Shown: positions 20,551 to 29,900 of the stretch, piece by piece
How the letters are laid out: the number at the start of each line of letters is the position of its first letter
Position numbering within the stretch: the first letter of the stretch is position 1
DNA from: Odontesthes bonariensis
Taxonomy: Eukaryota > Chordata > Actinopteri > Atheriniformes > Atherinopsidae
Reading direction: 5' to 3'
Length of the DNA stretch: 64,000 nucleotides
NCBI RefSeq assembly: GCF_027942865.1
Contig: NC_134516.1
Coordinates: 25,689,322-25,753,321, forward strand
Position numbers and translations under genes: made by a program
Notes under the pieces: model-generated
Database searches by the model: none
Told to the model about the DNA's origin: nothing
Seen by the model: only the letters and a program-made list of their open reading frames with translations

Positions 20551-23011
20551 CATTGGTTCTTAACCTGGGGTGCGCAAGGGGTGCGCAGAATTTTGTCTGC
20601 GGTGAGGTCGTGACGTCACGTTACCAAAGTTGTATTTGTTAAGTTAGATTCAATAATTACAGAATCCTAACAACACATCCAAATGGTGTCAGTAAAATTA
20701 AAACATTTAAAAATATATTGAAAACAAGTTATGTCCCCATCATGTAATTTCATTAAAGTGCCTGTGTTTCGATGAAGAGCCAGAGACACCAGGAGACCAG
20801 GCACAGCCATAGAATTGGGGAAAGTCGAGAATATTTCCAGAGGAAGAAACAGGTGGCACTCTCAAAACGTCCCAGGACATCAGAAAAAGTTTCGAAAGAG
20901 CAGGTAGTGATTTATTCAGAGTCACTGAGGCGTCATTTGACTGTTCGCTGCTAATCGCAAAGACTAAAAAGCTGCACAATATCGGAGAGCAGCTAATCAA
21001 ACCGTCATGTCTGAAAATTGTGCAGAGGTTATTTGGGGCTCACGCTGTTGATAAAGTGAAAACTCTCCCCCTCTCGGACAGCACAGTCAAAGACAGGGTT
21101 GACAAAATGGCTGTGGATTGTCAAAACCAGCTGCATGATAAGTTGAGAGATGTTGATTTTGCGATACAGCTGGATGAGACCACAACAGTGGCAGGCGAGT
21201 CCGTCCTCATAGTATATGTGCAATATGTTGATGGCGAGGACTTGAAGCAAGACATTCTTATGTCTAAAAATCTTGAGACAACAACAACTGGCAAGGATAT
21301 ATTTATGGCTGTGGACTCATACCTCACATCCAAACAATCTGCCCTATGAAAAGCTGGTGGCATGCTGCTCTGGCGGGGCCGCGGCTATGATGGGTAAAAA
21401 CAAGGGATTTAACAGCCGCCTGAAAGAAAAAGCGCCACATTGCTTAATTTTTCATTGCATGCTACATCGCCAAGCACTGGCTAGTAAAAAACTGTCCGAA
21501 GATCTCAGAGACACCCTGTCAACTGTTGTTAGCGTTGTTAACTTTATCAAAGCTCGTCCTGGCAACAAGCAACTCTTCACTCAGCTGTGCGAGGATGAAG
21601 AGCATCAAACACTGCTGCTACATACAGAGGTGCGGTGGCTATCGCGTGGAAAGGTGCTTGTGCGTTTTATGGAGCTGCAAGAAAAAATAAAGGAATTCCT
21701 GAAAGATCACAATCGCCGACTGTGTGAACAGTTGACTGAGGAGTTTTGGATCAAAACGGCATACCTGGCGGACATGTTCTGGCTTTACAACGAGACGAAC
21801 AAGCGGATGCAAGGGCCTGAATCAAACATTGTGCATTGCAAAGACGCCCTGGATGCTTATGTGCACAAACTGAATTACAGAGTGGAAAAAATGTCAAATG
21901 GAGAATTACAGCACTTCCCACTGTTGCAGAAGCAGTCTGCTGGGACTGTGCGTGCGTCTTTACGCACCGAGTTCACCAGGCACATGACCATGCTCCGAGA
22001 GGAGATTAATAGCCGCTTCGCAGATGTCAGTGAATACTCAACAAAGGAATCGTGGGTGCTGGACCCTTACAATTCAAGCCTCGGAGATGTGGAATACCTC
22101 GGCTGTGAGGATGAGCTTTGTGACCTTCAAGCTGATTCTGTGTCCCAAAAATATCTACGTGAGATGGGGTACAAAAAGTTTTGGATTGTCGAAGGACAGT
22201 CTGTTGCTCCCAGATTAGCTAAACATGCACTAAGAAGGGTTATTCTCCCATTTAGCACCACATACTTGTCTGAGACAGCATTCAGTGCCCTTGTGACAAT
22301 AAAAACAAAAGCCAGAAACAGACTTGATGTCCACCAGGACTTTAGATTGGCTGTCACAAGTATTACACCTGACATCACATCCCTGTCCAGAGATATGCAA
22401 GCACAAAGTGGTCATTAGGTTATGACTGAAAGACATTTAGAAATAATCAGTTTCAGCAGACCTTGTTTAAGTTTCAAGCCCAAGTTGGTCATCAGTTTAT
22501 GACTGAAGAAAGTGTTAAAAAGATAATAATACTATTTTTTATGGTCAATAATTATCAATGTTAATTCTTTTTTTCAATTTTATCAGCATTCTATTTGTTG
22601 ATAGACCTTTTATTTTAATTATATTAGCATTATATCATCAGACTTTTGTTAACTGTCTGAAGGAGACCTTGGTTTTCTGCATTTAATGTTTAGCCTTAAT
22701 GAAAAGGGGACACTGTTACATTAAAGTTAAAGTTAAAGTTGCTTTATTATCAATTCCTTCACATGCCGAAACATACAAGGGAATCGAGAGGACGTTTCAA
22801 GAAAATACATATTACACGTGTGTATGTGTTATACACTTTATTAAAGGAAGGTTTTTTTTTTGCCAATAAGTGTTTGTCATTATTGTTTTAATTATTTTAG
22901 GGTGTTGGCCTATGGGGGTAGGATTTTCATTGGGCGGGGTGCTGGGGGGTGCACGGCTTGTCTTATGCACAGCTAAGGGGTGCATTAGGGAAAAAAGGTT
23001 AAGAACCACTG
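20551..23011 (+). mobile_element. Second BED-type hAT element
   Basis: The ends are CATTGGTTCTTAACC and GGTTAAGAACCACTG. The flanks are a perfect 8-bp duplication aattagag (20543-20550 and 23012-23019). Length is 2461 bp. Subterminal GGGGTGCGC motifs resemble those of the element at 9897-12403, and the transposases are related but clearly diverged, so these are two families of one lineage. Confidence 0.9.
20760..22418 (+). pseudogene. BED-hAT transposase, N-terminus lost, frameshifted
   Basis: A trace KRHQETRH near 20780 is the tail of a BED finger whose cysteine half is missing. In-frame core begins near 20925 (TEASFDCSLLIAKTKK) and includes LDETTTVAGES and IVYVQYVDGEDLKQD. A one-base change near 21337 moves the frame to LPYEKLVACCSGGAAAMMGK. 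From there a clean frame runs to the stop at 22416-22418 with HCMLHRQALASKK, RWLSRGKVLVRF and LPFSTTYLSETAFSAL. There is no intron at the point where the 10056-12006 gene has one. Confidence 0.8.
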
Positions 23012-23019
23012 AATTAGAG

Positions 23020-24615
23020 CATACTTGGATGATATGATGTTAGTGACTACAACAGTGCCATGTATGAAGAGAATACTTGAGACTTAATGAAAATCTAAAG
23101 TGGGCTGGTATGAAAATCAAACCTACTAAGTCTAGAAGTATCTCAATAAGTAGAGGGAAATTAAGTGATAGAAAGTTTGTAATAGATGAAGAAAACATTC
23201 CAATAATTAGGGAAAAGGCAGTAAAGAGTTTAGGCAGGTGGTACCAGGCAGACATGAATGATGGAGAGCAGGCAGTGCAGTTTGGGAAAGATGTTGCTGA
23301 GGGACTGGATAGAATAAATAAATCAGAACTTCCAGGAAAGTTGAAGCTGTGGTGTCTGCAGTTTGGATTGTTTCCTAGGTTGATGTGGCCACTGTCTGTG
23401 TATGAGATTCCATTATCTGTTGCAGAAAAAATGGAAAGATTAGTTAGTTTTTACATTAGGAAGTGGCTAGGTGTTCCTAGATGCTTACGTACTGTGGCAC
23501 TGTATGGGAAAGGCATACTCCAGCTCCCAGTATCTAGTCTAGTAGAGGAGTTTAAATGTACTAAAGTTAGGACAGAGCTCCTGTTAGCTGGGAATAAAGA
23601 TGTGGTAGTTACTAAGGTGGTTCCAAACCCAACCAAGGGGAGGAAGTGGAAACCAAGAATGGCAGCTCAGGAAGCAGAAGCAACTCTTAGACATACAGAG
23701 ATTGTGGGTAATGTGCAAATAGGCCGGGGAGGCTTGGGGCTTGGCCCAGGCAAACCAGTGTGGAGTAGAGCAGGTCCCAAGGAGAAGAGAAAGCTAGTTG
23801 TTGAGCAGATTCATAGACAGGAGGAAATGTTAAGGGGTGCAAAGGCAGTGGCTCAGGCTAAGCAGGGATGGTGGTTGAATTCGGAAGGTGTAGAGAAGAA
23901 AAAGTTTAGTTGGAAAGAGCTGTGGAGTATGGAGGAAAGGAGTATTAGGTTTTTGATAGGGGCAACATATGATGTATTGCCAACTCCCCGGAACCTAAAA
24001 CTCTGGGTAAATGGAGACCCGTTATGTTCGTTATGTTCAGGTACTGCAACTCTAAGGCATATTTTGTCAGGTTGTAAGATTAGTCTGTCACAAGGCCGGG
24101 ATACATGGCGACATGACCAAGTATTAAGAAGCTTAGCTGCAGGTATTGAAGATAAACGAGGGCAGGTAAACTTAGGAGGGTCTAAGGTGAAGAGAGTTGC
24201 AATTCAGTTTGTTCAAGAGGGGGAGAAAGTTAATAAGACGATAAGGAGGCACGGCAGCTTGGAGGATGCTTGTGATTGGGAGATGCAGATAGATTTAGGA
24301 AATAAACTTGTTGTTCCCCAGGAGATAGCCTCTACAAATCTAATGCCTGATATAGTTTTGTGGTCTAGGAGTAGAATGAGAGTCTATTTCATAGAGCTGA
24401 CTGTTCCTTGGGAGGAATTAGTAGCAGAAGCATATGAAAGGAAAAAGCTTAGATATGTAGAGTTGTGGGCAGAAGCAGAGCAGCGAGGATGGAAGATTAG
24501 AATCTGTCTAGTGGAAGTAGGATGTAGAGGATTTGTTGCAAAGTCTGTTGTCTCATTGTTGAGGGAGCTGGGTGTAAGTGGACAAAGTGTGAGGAAAATG
24601 GTGAAAGAAGTGTAA
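23020..24615 (+). pseudogene. REL-endonuclease LINE, C-terminal half
   Basis: The segment starts with YLDDMMLVTTTVPC (RT motif C), then a 2-bp loss in a GA run near 23079 shifts the frame. From 23077 a clean frame of about 510 codons continues: NLKWAGMKIKPTKSRSISIS, KLKLWCLQFGLFPRLMWPLS, GKGILQLPVSSLVEEFKCTK. A Cys/His cluster follows (LCSLCSGTATLRHILSGCK), then the PD-(D/E)xK endonuclease pattern MPDIVLWS, FIELTVPWEELVAEAYERK, VEVGCRGFVAKSV. The endonuclease cuts target DNA to prime reverse transcription in this LINE group. Confidence 0.8.
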
Positions 24616-24761
24616 GATAAGGCAGTAAAATCCAGCCAGTGGATTTGGATTAGAAGTTGCAATAGCAGCTGGGGGCCCAGCAGGGGCAGCACTTAGAGTA
24701 AACAGACTTTTTAAAAAGCAAAGAAGAAGTTCAAGATATTTAAGTGGAGGGTTTGGCACTA

Positions 24762-25494
24762 GGGCTGCAACTAACGACTATTTTAATAGTCGACTAGTCA
24801 CCGACTATTGAAACGATTAGTCGACTAATCGGATAATTATAAATTTTTTCTTAAATTTAGCATGAAGTTGCTTTAATTATGTGGCAAATGATAATAAATA
24901 CAAGAAAGATGGGTACTTCAATGAAAAATGCATCTTTTATTCAACTTTGCTGCTGATTCATACAAAAAGTAAATAAAAATGTCCAATCTAAAACCAATTA
25001 GGCACAGTGCTCGGTCAGTATAGACATAAATCCATAAATAAATAAACCTCTGTCCAGTTTTTTAAGGACGGGCAAATGTGTTTTATAAAAAATAAATAAT
25101 TAGTTACAATCAAGTAAACATTTTTTCCTGTAAACCAAGGACAGGCACATTAGCAGCAGTAAAACAGTAAATAAAACAAATATTAAGTGCATTTTGTCAA
25201 CAGTCCATGGTGGCTCTCTTCTTCGGACTGCATGCATTTAATTTAAAATATGTGTGTCAGGCACAGTCAGGCATAATGTTAAAGCTCTCTTTTAAAGCGA
25301 AAAAACGCGTATAAAATGTACATCAAAAACAAAACGTATTGGCTTGAATGTTACTTGAAACTTACCGAGACGAGTCAGACTCCGTTTCGTTTAACTGCCC
25401 GACGTGCTTTCTCTTTAAATGTTTGTGCGTCACCGAGGTGCTGCCGTGATGATTGAGGTAGATTATGGTTGTTGTGGTGTGAGGGGCAGTGTTG
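24762..25494 (-). mobile_element. hAT fragment with a BED-finger exon
   Basis: One end is TAGGGCTGCAACTAACGA at 24762, followed by GTCGACTAATCG-type subterminal repeats known from a common fish hAT. Near 25362-25460 the minus strand encodes HGSTSVTHKHLKRKHVG, the His half of a BED finger, followed by a GTAAGT donor. The other end and the catalytic exons are missing, so it is an internally deleted remnant in the 3' UTR of the REL-endonuclease LINE. Confidence 0.65.
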
Positions 25495-25739
25495 GCTGGC
25501 ATTAGGGGGGTGACTCTGGGACGCCAGTGGTCATTGTCTAGCCTCCTGGAGGTGTCGTGGGCCCAACTAGACGAAACACTGATGAAAGGAGGTTCCCACC
25601 TGATGACCCCAATGACATGTTGGTCAGCACTGCTCACTGATCTGTATTATAGGGAGTATAGGGAATTATTCACTGAGTCTGATTCAATATAAACACAAGA
25701 AACTTGTGCTTAAGAAAAATAAAAAATAAAAGGACCAAC

Positions 25740-26194
25740 GATTACCCCGAGGTACTTAAAGTGTTGAACCACATCAAGTGTCTCTGCATCCACCATGACT
25801 GATGGTTGCTGTCCCTCTGTTGGCTGCCGGGAGTAAAACATACAGACTGTTTATTTTTTTATTCAAATGTAAACAACAGTTTTGGAGCCAATGGGGCTCC
25901 TGAGAGAATGGCAGCAGCTTCTTGAATTGAATTGGCATAACAGTATAATACAATGTCGTCAGCATATGGTTGCATCTTTATATTTCTACAGAGATTTGGT
26001 AAGTTATGGACATTTGGGCTGAATAAAACAGGACCCAATATTGAGCCCTGTGGTTACTCCAGCAGAAGAAGTGAGGTATGAAGATGGCGAATCACCAATT
26101 TGAACCGCCTGTTTCCTGTGCGACAGGTATGATTTCATCCAGCAGAGGGCACTATTTGAAAAGTTGAAATGAGTTGATTTAGCAATAAGCACAT
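25740..26194 (-). mobile_element. LINE reverse transcriptase (piece 3 of the split LINE)
   Basis: The minus strand reads FSNSALCWMKSYLSHRKQAV, SSYLTSSAGV, then KMQPYADDIVLYCYANSI (motif C, YADD) and TLDVVQHFKYLGVI at its left edge. The frame changes at least once. Its right edge is the cacat target duplication of the BEL/Pao element, and its left edge meets the A-rich tail of the REL-endonuclease LINE. Confidence 0.75.
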
Positions 26195-26812
26195 TGTAGC
26201 ATCCCCGGTTTAATGATGGTCTTACTCTCTCATACTGATGGTTTTTATTTTGATGCTCTTAACATTTTTAACCTTTTCCACCGTAAGAGCTGCAAGGGAC
26301 AAGAAACATAAAAACATCACCTTTTTACAAATGACTTGAGTTATAAACTAAACCATTTGAACCATAGTTTAATGAAACTAAATAATGAATTTTTAATAAA
26401 TAACTGAAATAATTATTAACCATTCCAATTAACATTAGAAATCAGAATTACATAGCAGGCAAAATAAATGCTCTATCGTCTGATCAAAGCGCTAACACTT
26501 AGCATCGCGCTAGCTAACGTGCGTCATGCTAATTTTAAAATCCCAACAAAAGGTCAGCAAATATTAAACACAAACCTTGTGCCTCTGTCAACCGGGTGCT
26601 GAATATATACAAAATGCCGAAACCCACACTGAGAATGGCATATAATCCAAAAGTTTTCCTTTACTTATATTTCTCTGATTTCCCTTTTCCGTTTTTCCTT
26701 TTCCGTTCTTGTGACATCCCTTCAAAATAAAATCCCGGTCATATCACAAACGTAAAATAAAGATGAACATCGAAATACAATGGATAAACCACACAAAACA
26801 AGATTATCTACA
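26195..26812 (-). repeat. BEL/Pao 3' LTR
   Basis: 618 bp, starting TGTAGCATCCCC and ending ATCTACA on the plus strand. By eye it is the same sequence as 32960-33577. Confidence 0.93.
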
Positions 26813-26978
26813 CTCCCACCAAATTATGAGTGCCCCCCTTTTTTTGCATATGAAATGTAAAGCACGAATAATTTCTAAACTTAGTATGACCTTCAATCTT
26901 TCACTCATACATCTATAAAAATGTCCATGAACAAGACTTCATACTGTAAAGGATATGATTCTGCTGTGACACGAGTGG

Positions 26979-29900
26979 TTAAACAGTTTCTAAGAGCAGA
27001 ATGAGCTTCTGAACTGGACGTTCAACAATGGACGGCTTGCCAGAACACTGTCCCTGCTTCCATGTCTTCTGGTCTCCAAGACGAATCTTTACCTTTCTCA
27101 CGAGTCCATCTTTACCTGTCATTGTTTCCACAACTTTGGCCAATTTCCACTCATTCCGAGGTAGATCTGTTTTCTCCAAGACAATATCGCCGACCTTAAG
27201 ATTTCTTTTTGGAGCATGCCAGCGTTGTCTGGTGGCAATGTTAAAGAGGTACTCTCTTTTCCAGCGGCTCCAGAATTGCTCTGCAAGATATTGAACATGG
27301 CGCCACCTTTTGCGAGCATACATATCTTCTCTTATGAATCTGCCTGGAGGTGGTGCGGCTGTGACAGTTTTAATGGTGAGCAGATGATTAGGCGTTAAGG
27401 GCTCTGGACTATTTGGATCACTCAGATAGTTAACTGTCAATGGACGACTGTTCACAATAGCCATAGCTTCATAAAAGAATGTTCGTAGAGAAGCATCGTC
27501 TAGCCTGCTTGATGAGAGTGAGAGAGTGCAACGAAGAACATTTCTCACTGTCCTGATCTGTCGTTCCCAAACACCTCCTACATGGCTAGCATGGGGAGTG
27601 TTCATGAGAAAATCACATTGTTTCTCTGCTAAAAACGTGGTCAGACGATCAGCATCCACTTGTTTGAGAGCTTCCTTTAGTTCATTCTTTGCTCCCATGA
27701 AATTAGTTCCTTGATCAGATCTTATCTGACGCACTGCCCTTCTTATGGCAATAAAACAACGCAGTCCGTTAATGAAGGAATCAGTTGACATGTCATCCAA
27801 CATTTCGATGTGGATGGCTCGACAGCTAAGGCATGTGATAAGGAGACCATATCTTTTTTGCACTTTGCGTCCTTGTTTGGTGAGAAATGGACCGAAACAA
27901 TCCATTCCACAGTAGGTGAATGGTGGTGATGGCTCCACACGCTCTGATGGTAGATCTGCCATCCGCTGTTCCTCTGTGAACCTTCTGAGTTTTCTGCATC
28001 GAACACACTGATGAAGGTAAGTTGCCACAGCTCTGTTCATTCCTTGAACCCAATATCCCTGTGTTCTGAGCTCATTAATAGTCATACCTTTGCCTTGATG
28101 TTGCACCTTTTCATGACAATGAGCTATTATTTTTCTGGAAATGTGATGATCCTTTGGGATTATCACTGGATGCTTGACTGTGGTAGGGAGAGATGCATTT
28201 TTCAGTCTTCCTCCCACCCTGAGGAGTCCATCCTTATCAAGAAAGGCATCCATCTTGTAAAGTTTGCTCTGAGGAGAAAGTTGAGTCTTCTTACTCAGCA
28301 ACCTTATCTCTTCTGAGTACACTTGTCTCTGTAAGTCTTTTATAATGACACACTGTGCATCCTCTCGTTCTTGTACTCGGCTAAGATCTGTTGACTTATC
28401 TCCTCTAGCACAACGGATGAGACGAGCGACAGCTTGAGTGACCTTTGACCATGAAGAAAACTTTGAAAGTCGATCTATAAGCCTCATTTTCTCTACTGTT
28501 TGTGTGTTTAGTGTCTGGATCCTTTTGACTTCAGGATCTCCGATCTGCATTTCTGTGATGACATCTACAGCTGGTTGTAGCTCCTTCTTCCATAGAAACT
28601 GAGGTCCTGTGAGCCAGTTGGATGTGAGAATCTCATTTGCAGTTGAACCTCTTGACGCAAGGTCTGCAGGGTTCTCATTAGTAGAGACGTATCTCCACTG
28701 CTGAGGAGTTGTACTCAGATGTATTTTCTGTATCCGGTTTGACACGAATGTGTGGAAACGACGTGCCTCATTATTGACATATCCCAGAACCACTTTGGAG
28801 TCAGTCCAGAAATATTCATCAATGTCTGTCAATCCAAGTTCCTCTTTCAAGGTGTTGCTTGCTGCAACTGACACAACGGCAGCTGTCAACTCTAGCCTGG
28901 GAATAGTTGTCACCTTAATTGGAGTTACTCTGGATTTTCCCATGATCAGAGTACAATGAACATCTCCAGCCTCATTTACATGTCTCAAGTATGAGCACTG
29001 GCCATAACCTTGTGTGCTTGCATCTGAGAAGTGATGTAGCTCCCTTTTTACCACTCTTCCAAAGTCAGCAGGCACACAGCAGCGTGGTATGATAATTTTT
29101 CCCAAGTTTGGAAGATCATTCTTCCAACGTTCCCATTCTGGTTGAAGTTCACTGGGAAGGGGTTCGTCCCAGCTTGTGCCATGTCTGCACATTTCCTGCA
29201 GCACTCTTTTTCCCTTGAGCAGAAAAGGAGATACAAACCCCAGCGGGTCGTAGAGGGAGGCAACTGTAGACAGTATGCCACGCCGTGTTGCTGGCTGTTC
29301 TTTTAGGCAGACATGATATCTGAAAGTGTCAGTTTCAATGTGCCAAAGGATTCCCAAGGCTCTCTCCAGGGTTGAATCATTGAAGACCAGATCAAGAGAT
29401 GTTGTCTCAGCTGCACGCTCAGTTGGAGGTATACTCTGCAACACTGATTTGTCGTTGCACACAAACTTGTGCAGTCTCAGACCACCCTTAGCACAGAGTT
29501 TCTGGGCTTCCTTTGCCAGCTGGATGGCGTTGTTTGCACATGGTACACTGACAACACCATCATCAACATAAAAGTCTTTCATTATGAATTGTGAGCCTAG
29601 AGGAAACAGGCTCTCATTCTCTTTGGCAAGTTGTTTCAGTCCATAGTTGGCACATCCTGGTGATGATGTTGCACCAAAGAGATGAACTTTCATGCGAAAC
29701 TCCTGTGGTTCTGCCCCAAGATTGCCATCTTTCCACCACAGGAAACGTAAATAGTCTCTGTCAGCTTCATACACATGGAACTGATGAAACATCTTTTCAA
29801 TGTCACACATCAGGGCGATATGGTGCTGCCTGAATCTGATGAGAACACCAATCAGATTATTCAGCAAGTCTGGTCCTGACAGGAGGTGTTCATTTAGGCT

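Larger units (their letters stand above)
15993..25739 (+). mobile_element. REL-endonuclease LINE, 5'-truncated, interrupted by three elements
   Basis: The left end begins within reverse transcriptase (VIFLDLANAFGSVPH, motif A). The coding part continues at 20286-20550 (IWKAFEYFRVP, IMAGCTISPLAFTMAMEI), 23012-23080 (IRAYLDDMM) and 23077-24615, followed by a 3' UTR to an A-rich tail at 25712-25731. The gaps are filled by an L2 LINE, a BED hAT and a hAT fragment. The C-terminal domain has the RPD...ELTVPWEE pattern of restriction-like LINE endonucleases (R2/NeSL/HERO group, clade not settled). It is inserted in the minus-strand LINE between 15992 and 25740. Confidence 0.75.
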
